64,000 bases of DNA from Glandiceps talaboti (lineage: Eukaryota > Hemichordata > Enteropneusta > Spengelidae). The position numbers were made by a program, and so were the translations under genes. The notes beneath the pieces were generated by a model. The model did not search any database, had not been told where the DNA came from, and saw only the letters and a program-made list of their open reading frames with translations. This document shows positions 12,506 through 25,800 of this stretch, piece by piece; position 1 is the first letter of the stretch, and each line of letters opens with the position of its first letter. Where the stretch lies: positions 3,745,001 through 3,809,000 of the forward strand of contig NC_135561.1 in NCBI RefSeq assembly GCF_964340395.1, given 5' to 3'.

Positions 12506-14937
12506 CCTTGTAATATGAATGCTATAAATGAGTGTAGCACATAGAGAAATTGCTTTACTTCAGTGTTACTGATTGTAAATCGACACTTGGTGATATTTAC
12601 TACTACAAGTACTAAATTCACAGTACTTGGCATAAGTAACAAATAGCACAATGGAACCTGTATGATTTGCTACTTTCAGAATGATGATATACAACTGTGT
12701 ATGAATTATTTAGTGTGAAAAATTATCATAGTTATGACATTTGATCCCAAGTATACTCCCCTGCCTTTCACAGAAAAACTCAGCGAAGCTTAGTATCTTG
12801 AAAGATCTTGAAATGGGCTTGGTTGAAGCCTTGAAGGCTAGTTCAGACTAGCTATGACTTCCTGGCCAACTGTTTTGAGACATCACCTATTCCTTACCAC
12901 GGAACATTATTCAATGAATCAACTTCAAGGCTTATGTTTACATCATTTAGAACTTTGTTTTACAAATGTACTGTTTATATACGTTTTGTAAATCTTTCCA
13001 TGTAATTTTTTTTCACTGAATATAAGTTGAATATTCACTTATTAAATATTTTGATATATTAGTGTATACATTAGGATTATTATGACAGAATTTATGACAG
13101 TCAATTTATTACATGTAATATATATATGAATTATTGTCAAAACTGACATATATATGGTTGCTTAACTAAACAAAAATACAACATTTAACCAATATTTATT
13201 GGCTTTAATTTGGCTTATTTTATGGTTCTTCTCCTGGGTGCTATAAATATTCCATTATATTCAACACTCTTAAGCTTTGTCTAACGGTAGTAATCGGCCG
13301 CGTTTACTTATTCGTCTGAACGTCCCAAGTTTCTCTGTTATATTTCGGTAAGTAGATTCCTTTCAGTCGATATTATCTGAAGTTTCTTGTTGAAAATTTA
13401 TTGATTCCTTACGTTGTGTATTTGAAATATAAACTTAAATCCATGACGTCACCAGATACGTTGAATGTCAGTGCAATGACGCCATGAAAACAAAATGACG
13501 CACACACAGAGTGTAAAGAGATAACATAAAGGATAGACCATCGAGGGCTATGCTATCTTGACGGATTTCTCACCTAATATGTAATATAGTCAGTGACAAT
13601 GCTTAAACAAACGAATCGAAATGTTACATCCAGATCAGTTTGCATATTATAAGTGTGAATTCATTTCGTAAATTTTGTTATGTCTGTCCAACTATGGATT
13701 GTCCTAAATGTACATGTACTGGTAATGTTAGCTGCCACGTGCACTTCAATCTTTACCATGCCTCCTACATGTTTTTTGTCTTCTTTTTGTCGTGTATGGA
13801 TGGGTTTGTTCGTTTATCTCATTCATTGTTCACTTAAATTTGTTAATTCGTTCGTTCGTTCTCCCATGGTTTGGAGTAATTGCATCACAAGATTTCAAAC
13901 TAATCTATTGAGTGTTTATCATGGGCTAAAGATTAAGGGACCTGTCAGTTTTGTCGGAGGTAGGGTGGGGTGGGGTGAATGTGTGTTTTTGTTCGTGAAT
14001 TTGTTATAGTATAAAGAACTCGATGGAACCACGTGAGTGAAGCAGTTAGGCCTAACATGTTAGCTACTACTACGGTTTCACTTGTGTATAGTTCTCTTAG
14101 ACTATAATATAGCAACTTCATGAGCACCTGTGGCTTTTGTAGGGTGGAGAGTCATCTTTTTTTTCTCAAAATGTTCGGGGGGGGGGGGGTCATTGTGTTT
14201 TTGTGTTGTGACGAAAGAACAACTCATTTCTGCACTGGTATTATTGTGTCTAGCTTACCAATTTCTTACCTACGTCATTTACTAGTTCTTCACAATGTAG
14301 TAATGAGACACTGCTTAACAACCACAGGGGATGAGAGACTTTTTTCTGATAGAAAAATCCACCGACACGTACGTATCCTCCACCCCAACCTCCCTCCCCG
14401 TCCAAAGAAAGTGACTCGTCCCTACGATGTATAGCCAGCACGACTCATGCGAAAAGACACGCTATACATCCGATCGTAGATTGTGCAGACATGTAGAGTT
14501 GGACTTTGATCATCATTTGAACGTTGTTATCTCGAGTCTAGCTACTATAGGGGGGTCTAAAACATTTGATATTCAAAACTTCACTGAAAGCTACAATAAT
14601 ATCATAAAATAAATATTTATGGCCCTGAACCTTCTGTTACTCTTCTAGTGTTGGTTAAGTAGATTTCGGTAAACAAACTTTACAGTTACCCGAATAGGTT
14701 ACTTCAAGGACCCAAATAATTTACGGGTTAAAATACTTGATGGAGATCTAGAGACAGTTCAATCAGAGATGATTAAAGTAGACGCTACGGATGTAACCCT
14801 ATCTCTATTTATGAATTAGTTGGTGGTTCTCCAATTTGTTGTCGTGTCAAAATATTTTATTTTGATTAATCTAACAAAAGTGCACTCAACCTTCACTCTG
14901 CGCAACCTGAGTTAGGGGCAGTCATTTTTAACTGACT

Positions 14938-14954
14938 GCCAGTGGGGGCGCTGT
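14938..14954 (+). promoter_or_regulatory. CTCF-like motif
   Basis: GCCAGTGGGGGCGCTGT matches the core CTCF zinc-finger consensus (CCA.(T/C)AG(A/G)(G/T)GGC(A/G)) except at one position. Intergenic, 3.1 kb downstream of SLCO gene A. A motif match only. Confidence 0.3.
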
Positions 14955-16560
14955 TTTCAGAGTTGAACACGGGGTTTTATCAGTGAACTTAAAACAAAAG
15001 TGAAAGATAGGTTTAATCCTAACACTAACTCTAATCTTATAAAGCTAGTCATTCTTTAATAATGTATACCAAATACTAAATGTTGACATTCTTATTTTAA
15101 GAAATAGTGTTCATAGCGCATGTAAGTATGATGGGAGAGGGTAGTAGACGTAATACTCAGTAGTAGACAAATTACAATTTAAATGACAACTAAACTTCTT
15201 GTTTTCCAAAGGACCCTCCCTCATTTCAAGTGGTGTTCTCCAAAAACACCCCTCCCCCACTTCATACATACAAACAAATAAACAAAACAAAAACAAACAA
15301 AATTAAACAAGAATGAAAACATATCTCTTCCCAACTCCCATTGGCGAATACACTTCAAGTTCACAGTGACATATTTGAAGAAAAAGGGTTGTTTGATATT
15401 TTTTTATAACATTGGTATACTGCGCGTGCCCAATCAAAGCTGTCCACCCCTATGAATATAATAGAAGTTCCTGCCATAGTTGAAAGGTTACTTGACTAAA
15501 GGGCAGGTGTTGTCATCGGCATTTTTATCGTCCATCCCGTACGTACCGTGGCCATATCCGCTCAAATACCTACCAGTGACGAATATGGTGAGGCTTTGAC
15601 GAAGGGTTAATATATTGCTCTGAAGCGTAAGTGGTAATATATGTATATTGTAGCCAAAAAATATCGCTAGCAAACTCTTCTTTTTCTTGTACGACCGCTG
15701 CGCTGAGGTAACGTTATGTGTACACAACGCTACGAGTACGACTGTTTTTCCCATACTAGTTAATTTCTCGTACGTAGTATTACAGTTGACCACATGTACG
15801 TATATTTCAAATCTCCAGGAAACGTCGATTGGGGATAGTAGTATTTCAATGGGGACAAGATACTGGACAGTCAATTTGTGTGTGTGATGTGGTGTGTATT
15901 TACGTTTGTGCGTATGTCATGTGGGAATCGGGGATTGTTGATACCACAACCACTGTTAGTGTTATTGTGATCTTCGTCACATCTGACAATGATAATCAAA
16001 TTGACTTGATTTCTGTCTGTCTGTCTTAAAATTCAATGTGATTTATTATCAGTTTTCGTATTTTGATTTCACATAACCGCGATATTAAAAAAATGGCGAT
16101 AATTTCAAAGTTTAAATTCATGGCTTTCTTGATGAATGATGAAATATTGGTGGATGACATTGTTGGTAAGGTTATGCAACATTACAACAACGGACCATGG
16201 CCACGTACAGAAGAAATATAATTCGTTCAAGAAAGGTGTAACAATTTAATATGTAGCACTTAGACCCCTCTACTGTGAGATTTTCTTCACATTCAAAGTC
16301 ATATATTGCCTATAGACATCCACTACTGTCAAATGGCCTTGGGAGAACTATTAGGTAAAAATATAACAAAGGCATATTTTGTGTTTACAAAATAGCTTAG
16401 CAATGTGGTTGGTGATTATCAAATCTGTGAGGTCTGTGTTTTCTTATCATGGGTTTGTCATTGACATTTCATTTTGTATTATTGAAACGGTAGTATTGTC
16501 TATGTCCCAGTGTTTCCCCCAAAAATTAGAATATTTCACAAGGGTCTGTCCTCCCTAGAA

Positions 16561-16626
16561 TAACTAACTGTACAATCTATATCATAGTTACATGTTATGC
16601 TATGATATGAATTGTACAGTTAGTTA
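16561..16626. repeat. Near-perfect 27-bp inverted repeat (hairpin)
   Basis: TAACTAACTGTACAAT at the left is mirrored by ATTGTACAGTTAGTTA at the right. The arms of 27 bases have two mismatches around a 12-base loop. It lies about 1 kb upstream of the SLCO gene B start; a decayed palindromic element or a structural site. Confidence 0.6.
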
Positions 16627-17601
16627 CAGGTGTACTCAGTGTAGCTATCAATTTATGCAATTAATTAAAATGAACTGTAAGACACTACACATTGGATGGA
16701 TTTTAGTCGTGTAGTAACAAAACCATTTTTTCACTACAATCGATGTAAAAATATTAACATAATTTATTGAAGCTAATGTATTAGTAGAGAATTTGTTGTT
16801 CATGGTTCCAAGAATCAAAACATCCCATCATCCCTTCCAATGTAACTATCTTGTACTTTCCTATTATAATAATGATCAGTACATGTGCATATTTAGTGTT
16901 GGACACGTGCTTGGGTTTATTTTTAAATAACAAACAAAAAACAAACAATATTTGCTTGTATACCTGCATAATTCTAAACTCTACATAATTTATAATCATT
17001 ATCTGTTCATGGAAATGAGATATTAAACATATACAAAATTGTAGTATTATTTCCGAGAAAACATTTTCTGATCGCATATATGTAGCTATACTTATGACAA
17101 TTATTGCATGATTTGAGGAGGGAGGATGCAGTGTGTGTTTGTACATTTTTGTTTGTATATGAAATAAGCAGTCAGTAGTGTGATGATATACACCAGTATG
17201 TTTTGTATGTATTTATAGACATTGGGACGTAAAATGAAGGTCATTAAGATACGTCATAGATACATGTATGACACACTTGTATAATATCATCAGGACATTC
17301 TGAATGTGGTGTACATGTAAGTGACTCTACGCTGTATGGAGCCAGATAGAAACTGCAGAAATATGTCAAATATGATGATACTCTGAAGTGGTATGTACAA
17401 TGTATGCTTTGTAAGGATACCTGTATGGTGTATGATGACAGGGCTTACACCAAGGTACATACATGTATAAGGGAATGTTTTCTATGAATTGACCTCTAAC
17501 ATTGGTGTATTGTTATCGATTACATTGTGACTGACAGCGATATAGTATGAAATTTTCTGTTCTGTTATTTTCAGATTGGATAGAATTAAAAAATTACAAC
17601 A

Positions 17602-19740
17602 ATGGGCCTCTTAGAAACTTCAGCCAATGGAAAGCCAGGTAACAGCAGTAGCATTACCTCAGCTGGAAAAGATTCATCAGGAGATGAGAGCAAACCTGTG
17701 AATGGCTACAAAGCTGAAGACATTTCCCCTTGGGGATGGTTTGGATTTCGACCAAATTGCCTACAAGTTTTCAACACAGCACCATGGCTGTGTGCTACCA
17801 TTAGTGCATTTATGTTTGTCCAAGGGATGGTTATAAGTGGACTTGTACCCACTAGTTTGTCAAGTATTGAAAAACGCTTTGAACTTTCAAGCACATCAAC
17901 TGGTCTTATTGTTGCTGCTTACGATGTTGCTGTTGCTTCTGTTGTGTTATTTGTCAGTTACTATGGCGACTATGGCAACAAACCAAGACTTTTAAGTATG
18001 GGTACCCTAGTGTTAGGGTTTGGCTGCCTGACATGGACGATACCACATTTTGCAACGTCAGTGTATGACTACGGAAATGTTCCATTTGATGAAGGTGTCT
18101 GTAGTACGCTCAATGGAACCAGTGAATGTCATGATGTGGAGTGGAGTTCATTATCACATTATACATATGTCTTTATACTAGCCATGGTTTTATTAGGATT
18201 TGGTGCATCACCCCTGTATACTGCAGGTACTGCATTTGTAGATGAAAGTGTGACGGCTAAGCAATCAGGAATATATTTGGGTAAGTATCCAGTGGTAATG
18301 TATTTATAGATGAAAGTGTGACAGCTAAGCAATCAGGAATATATTTATAATTTGGGTAAGTATCCAGCAAAGATATCAACAGCAATGCATTGAGGGCCTC
18401 CAGTTTGAACCTGTAGTACCATGTGTAGGTAGAATCTTATGGTACAGTCTGCAAATGATACTTCATTTCACCTTATGTTATATTGTACCTTATGTTATTT
18501 AGTTGGTATACTAGAATGTACACATGATTTACAGTCATATCTATATACCAGATACTCTACATGTATAAACAAACTGGCCTAGATTAGTATGGTGGGGATA
18601 GTTAATTACTTGTACATAGAGGATTGATAACCAATACATATTTCAAATATTTTGATATCCCATAATTATAGTCTAGAAGCTATCTGTGGCTTTGAATCTA
18701 AAGATCTCTGTTCACTAATCTAGGTCAATGAGAAATGATGAATCAAATGTTGTTCATGCAAATGAGTAATCCCCCAAATGTTAGAATGATGTAAACAGTG
18801 TATAAGTAGTGTCCTGAGCTGACAAATATACCATATTTGGACATTATGTAAATGAGTAAACCCCCAACTGTTAGAATGATGTAAACAGTGTATAAGTAGT
18901 GTCCTGATCTGACAAACATACCATATTTGGACATTATGCAAATGAGTAAACCCAAAACTGTTAGAATGATGTGTATAAGTAGTGTCCTGATCTGACAAAG
19001 GCACCATATTTGGATATTATGTAACAGCAAACGCTAAATTGTCATTGGGCAGAATTCTGTGGTTGATTAACATGATATTAATGACTGTGGGGATAGCTTC
19101 TTCATTTGAGTTTGAAATTTCATCACAACAGGTCATTGAGCTATTTAGACATGTCACATGACGAGATTGCAAGCCATGGATAGCCCGCTAGAGTTCAATG
19201 TTATTTATAAACATACACAAATACATATCCTACATGCACTATTTCCATAGATGAGAACTATGTTGAAATCAAAGCTGACTCATAGTGATAGATACAGAGT
19301 TGATATTGTTATGTATATGTATGTGCAATTTTATATGGGTCATACATAATAATATTTTCTCTCTCTCTGTTTTCAGGGATTATTTACTTTTTCTCAGTGC
19401 TTGGCCCTGCTTGTGGATTTCTCCTTGGAGGTGCTTTTCTGACAATTTATACTGAGTTACCTGATGCAGACAGGTAAAGAGTTACAGACACAGACAAACA
19501 TACATACACAGACAGACAGACAAACACATGATACAGACTGGTAGAGTTACAGACATACAGTGACAGACAAACACAACCTTTTAATCATTCAAGATGGATG
19601 TGCATGTACATGTCTGTGCTTCATCAGGGATAGGCATATGTGTATTTATTTATTTATTTATGTATGTATGTATGTATGTATGTATGTATGTATGTATGTA
19701 TGTATGTATGTATGTATGTATGTATGTATGTATGTATGTA

Positions 19741-19807
<67 letters not shown>

Positions 19808-22800
19808 ATATGTGTGTCTGTATTTTGTATGCAAGAACATGTAAAGATTGGAATGATTGTGTTAATAAATGTGCTTGTATGTGGTTTGCATATGTACATG
19901 TATATGTGTGCAAGGCGGGCTTAACACTATAAATTGTTATCTCTGTTAGTGTAATAATGGACCCCCAACACCCAGCCTGGGTAGGTGCATGGTGGTTAGG
20001 ATATGTAGTGGCAATGATTGCTATTTGGTTTATTTTTATACCAATGAGTGGATTTCCAAAGGAACTACCAGGTATGTGTTTTAAAAAACAAAAACAGTTT
20101 TATACTGTATTATGAAAAAATGTGTCTGTTTTTTTCAATTATTTTAATCTAACTGTAAGTGCTAGGTAACTGTGAAATTGGATAAATGTATTTGTCTTCT
20201 GTAAGCAAGTCATATATATTGGAGAGGATAAAATGAACTGATGAAATCAAATTTTACCAATTTTAAGTTTTGAGAAGATGTAGCTAGACCCTGTGTTAAA
20301 ATTAAATTAATCAATTTCAGGTTTTGAATGATTAAATAAATCAATTGAATTTGTTCTGGTGTTACAGGAGTAAAACAAGTGCAGGCAGATAGGGAGTCTG
20401 AATCCCACCACTCAGACTCTCAGCTGATCTCAAAGAAAGATGGATTTGGGATGTCATTTAAAGATTTCCCTGCAGCCTTCCTGATGTTATGTAGAAATCC
20501 TACCTATTTGTGTCTGACAGCCAGTTCTTGTACTGAAGGATTGTTAATAGGTGGATTTACATCGTTTATGCCAAAGTTTGTTGAAAATCAGTTTGGTGTG
20601 ACAGCAGCCCTTGCTGCAGCCTTAGTTGGTGAGTTGACAACCATTTTGAGTATTCTAACATAAAGACCACAGATATGAAGTACCTTTTATTGGCCATATT
20701 GTTCGCACTGCACTGTGTTATTAGTGACTACCAGTAATCAAAACATACCTAACCACTGCTGTAATACTCTTTTATGAACACACACACAGGTCTTTTACGC
20801 ACATTTGTTCACTTTGTGCATTGCCAAACCATAAACAGCCATGACCAAATTCTAACCCTCCGTTTGTCAAATCTCAGGCATCCTGTGTGTACATGTACAT
20901 GTATATGTATATGTATATGTATATGTGATTTTTTTTTCTCTCCCAGTTATGTTTTCAGTCATCTTAATGACTGAACCCTCTTATTGTTTTCATTCGCAAT
21001 ATACAATGTCGGGGATCAGGCTAGACTAGCTGCAAGCTATTTCTTGACTCCCCATTTACCCTTCTCTCTTTTGATTTTTGTTACCATTATTTTGTAATCA
21101 TTTTATACGATTGGGTAAATAAACCACTTATAAAAAAATCCTCTTCTGCTGTTTACCTTCAAAATGGCCGTAACCTTAGTAACTGGAATATGACAAAGTC
21201 ACATAACTTTCTGTTATTTGTTTGTTTAACAGGTATTGCAGTTGTACCAGGTGCTGCTGGTGGAACTCTACTAGGTGGTTGGTTTATTAAGAAATTTAAT
21301 CTCAACGTCCAGGGAATGATCAAGTTCTCCATCATTGTAGCATTAGTTGGTTTATTTTTTTGTCCCCAGTTCTTACTGTACTGTCCTGAAGTGCCAATTG
21401 CAGGTGTTTATGTGCCTTATGAAAAACACAAGTAAGTTTTATTATCAAAGACAACTTTCTGTGTTAGGTTATTGGTTCTGTCGATCTTGTTGTGTTACTG
21501 AAATAAACTAATCTAATCTAATATTCTCTGATGTGGAAAGCAATGAAAGGTAGTTTTTAAAATATCATATTTGGGTTTGTAAGTAGACAAGATATGACAT
21601 CTACTGTTACGATCTTTATTTGAACGTTTCGGCTTCACACTGGAGCCTTCACCAGGATAAGAGTATGACTGTCTGTCATGGTGTAGGAGTCCTGGCAGTG
21701 ACGTCTGTCCTGCCATTGATCCATTGGCAGGACTCTTACACCACAACAGTCATGCTGTTATCCTGATGACGGTTCCAGTGTGAAGCCGAAATGTTGAAAT
21801 AAAGATCATAACAGTAGAAGTCACATCTTGTTTACTTACAAACCCATTTTCATTCCTCAAGACTCACTTGTACTAAGTGTCATCACTTTATAATTGAACT
21901 GAACTCTGCTTCATAACAAAACTATTATATTTGATCAGTGAAGCTATAATGTTGACAGATATTTTGTTCATCAGTTTGGTTGATCAAATGACATATACAG
22001 GTTGAAATGCACAAGTTGCTCAAAGTTTTTTCAGCATTGAAACTGAGTAGTCTTTCTGGTTTGATAGAATTTGGTGTAAACTTTATAAATTGATACTGTT
22101 TATATGGTTGCTATGTCTTTGGTACTGTTGACATGTTTGCTATGTCTTTGGTACTGTTGACATGGTTGCTATGTCTTTGATACTGTTCATATGGTTGCTA
22201 TGTCTTGGATACTGTTCATATGGTTGCTATGTCGTTGATACTGTTGACATGGTTGCTATGTCTTGGAATGAAATACCCATAATTTGCACCGTGGCCTACA
22301 TGTTGTATAATGCTTGTCTTTGTGGCATGTTTGTACAGAGAATTTAGTGAAGTGAATCTGACCAATACGTGTAATCTGGGATGTCACTGTTCAGTGGAAG
22401 TATATACACCAATGTGTGGAAGTAATGGATTGGTTTACTTTGATGCTTGTCATGCTGGATGTACTCACTATTCAGCAGCTGATAAGGTGAGTCTTTATTA
22501 TTAAGGTGTATGCACTGCAACAAGGAAAAGGCTTAAGGTTAGCTGTATGCACCTCAACAAAGAGAGGGCTTTAAGGTTAGCTGTAACTTTATTCAAGGAA
22601 ACTCTGTCCTTATCTTAGCTGAAATCAAGGAAACAAATCAGTCGTCTCCATATAATTTTTTTGAAAAAAATAGAGGTCAAAGTGATATTAAAAGTAAGCC
22701 TTGTTAAAATACAAATAATTAGACATTGAACAAGTTATTATTTATTCATATTAGTACCATAAGTACTAACAGGTTGATATTGTGACCACATTGGGATACC

Positions 22801-25800
22801 GATTTTAGGGTGCGGACCCAAAAATCAATTTGTAATGTACCATACTATGTGTGCAGCTATACAAATATGTTTACCTGCAGGTGATTCAGTACTGCTCAGG
22901 GTGTATGATATTAGGAGTCAGTAAGTCATTACATTTTATATCTAACTAAAAAGTTTTAAAAAATACCGCCAATGGTGTTGTAGCACAACTGTAGTTTTTA
23001 AAAATGTTTATCCATATGCTAGTCTATGCTAACAATAGGTGTTTATTTGCTGAATAACTATCCAGTTGCCTATCCAACCATGTTGCTATCTTTACGATAA
23101 ATGCTATCATTTGGCTGTTGCTATGGGCGTGGTCATGTTGTTAGATATATTTGCATACATTTGTGTATGTTTTTGTTCACTTGTGTATGAATTCCTGATA
23201 TTGTCTTTGCAATATACGTGATCATTTGGCTGTTGCTATGGGCGTGGTCTTGTTGCTAGGAAAATTTACATACATTTTTTGAATGTTTATTCAATTGTCT
23301 ATTAAACCCTGTTGTTATCTTTGTGAAATACACCACCGTTTGGCTGTTGCTATGGGCGTGGTCATGGTTACTAGGGTATTTGCATACATTTTTTGAATGT
23401 TTATTCATCTGTCTTTCTATTCCTGTTGTTATCTTTGCAATATACGTGATTATTTGGCTGTTGTTATGGGCGTGGTCTTGTTGCTATGCAAATTTACATA
23501 CATTTTTTGGATGTTTATTCAATTATCTATTAAACCCTAGTGTTATCTTTGTGAAATACACCACCGTTTGGCTGTTGCTATGGGCGTGGTCATGGTTGCT
23601 AGGGTATTTGCATACATTTTTTGAATGTTTACTCACTTGCTTACCAGATGATGTTATTTGACCAAAATATACTGTCATTTGGTTGTTGCTAAAGGGTGTG
23701 GTCATGGTTGCTAGGGCCAATTTTGTCAAAATGTTTTTAAGAAAATCTGCAGAATAACAGTTTCAGAAACATCTTGCCAAGTTTCAGACTAATTGACCAA
23801 GTGCTTTTTGAGATATAAGTTTTTGACCAAAAATGAACATTTTTACACCTAATTTGCATATCACTCATGGAATCATGGTATGCTTAATATTTCTTCGTCC
23901 ATACATCCCTAGATACATTCCCATTAAATTTCAGCCCAATCTGCTCAGTAGTTTTAGAATTATAGATTTTTAACCAAAAAGACACATTTTTAGCCCTAAT
24001 TTGCATATCACTGATGGAATCATCCCGTCATGAACAAATCTTACTTTACACCCCCTTAAGAATGTTCCCACCAAATTTCGCACCAATCTGCCCAGTAGTT
24101 TCTGAGTTTAAGTTTTTTGACCAAAAATCACATTTTTTGACCCAAATCACACACTTGTGATGCGATCATTTTGATTTGAACAATTTCCCAACTAGACACC
24201 CAAAGTAATGGACCCACCAAATATCGTGGCAATCGGTTCAGCGGTTTTTGACTTTAAGTTGTTTACACACACACACACACACACACATCCACACACACAC
24301 ACACACAGACAGACAGACGCCGGGCGATCCCTATAGCACTACTGAACAAGTTCAGTTGTGCTAAAAAACATTCGAGTTGCGGCTAGTGCAGTTTTATACT
24401 TGACTACCAAATAATTATGTAAATGTGTTTGAGCATTTAAAAAACAAATAGTGTTTTTTTTTGCATAATTTGTTCAGCGGCTCTTTCATTCGTATTTTAT
24501 ATTAATGTCATCTTTATACAGACTTATTATGACTGTAAATGTATACCTGAAAAGAACTGTACCGTAGGAGAAGAAATGCATGAGTTTGGTTGTGTTACTA
24601 CTGGTAAATGTGATAATGAATGCTGGACTCTACCTCTATTCCTGACACTCTTCTTCCTGTCTATGCTGTTCAACTTTCAACTGACTGTACCAGGCACTGC
24701 AGCAACTCTCAGGTTAGTTATTAGTAGTATGTAGTGTGATCCTAGTGCAGATTTTGCAAGTTTTTACTGCAGATAAGGTGTTAGCCTAGGGAAGCCAGTC
24801 TATATTTAGCAATAGTCTTTATTGTAGACAATTTAGTAGCCTAGGGATGCCAGTTTATATTTTACACAGATTCCCTAGCTGTCTATCTCACATACATGTA
24901 GTCATCCCTGATGTAGTTTTATTTGTAGAAATTTGTGAACATTATCCATATTTATTTCAATGTCTTATCTACAGATGTGTGCCAGAAAAGCAGAGAGCAT
25001 TTGCCATGGGTATACAATCCGTATTGATGAGGACATTTGGTAAGCAAACCTATTTTATGCATATTGTCAAAGGAACTATCTATTATGATAAAGATGTTTC
25101 TTGTATGTGTGGAAGACCTTAAAGATGAGACAGGGATATAAAAGGCCCCCTAACTTCATGGGGTTATTGTTATAATTGAATGCGTACATTGAACAGCGCA
25201 GGGATTCCTCTTTGAAAATGATCTATGACAACAATGATCAGCAGGTGATTTTGGTAATAATTTGATATGTGTGGACATGTGAATGTCTTGGGAATGTGTG
25301 TGTTGTTACAGATAGTTGATATTTATACATAGTATATACAATTTTGGATAAAACATGATCAGACTGGGACTTCTTTGTTACTTGTTCTGAAAATCCATTA
25401 CTATTCATTATGTTTTATTATTCAAAATTAGGATGTCAAGTTGCTAATGACAACCACACAGGTGGCCAGATCCACAGTTATAAGTTGATATTGATATTTA
25501 TTTTCAATATTGAAAATATTATTTGCCCGATGTACAATTTATTTGGTTGTGTTGTTTCCTTCATGTAGGTATGATTCCAGGTCCAATAATTGTTGGTGCA
25601 GCTATAGACAGTACATGTATTCTTTGGGGAGAATCATGTGGAGAGGTTGGTGCATGTTGGGTATATGACACATTCCAATTTGGTCTTCGTTTCTTTGTCT
25701 TATCCTCGGTCTACATGATTGCTACGTTGGTTTTCCTAACGCTGGCAATGATCGTTTACAAACCACCACCAATGAAAGGACACGATGATGAACATGAAAT

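Larger units (their letters stand above)
11798..17574. other. Intergenic: SLCO gene A to SLCO gene B
   Basis: No supported coding sequence; open frames are short and featureless. Contents are the 3' UTR of gene A (end not determined), a MITE-like element at 12284-12505, a C-rich repeat fragment at about 15205-15260, a CTCF-like motif at 14938-14954 and a 68-base hairpin at 16561-16626. A non-coding 5' exon of gene B must lie in the right part, because a CAG acceptor (17572-17574) precedes the gene B start codon by 27 bases. Confidence 0.6.

Noticed and set aside
13640-14009. Two overlapping frames of 65 and 109 codons
   Set aside because: Featureless, mutually overlapping in different frames, with no homologous motif or splice signal supporting either.
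18720-19030. Two 95-codon minus-strand frames
   Set aside because: Both are translations of the 90-bp tandem repeat, whose period is a multiple of three and so keeps frames open.
23323-23661. Hydrophobic frame with repeated WLLLWAWS segments, at first like a membrane protein
   Set aside because: It follows the 114-bp tandem repeat (also a multiple of three) and lies within an intron.
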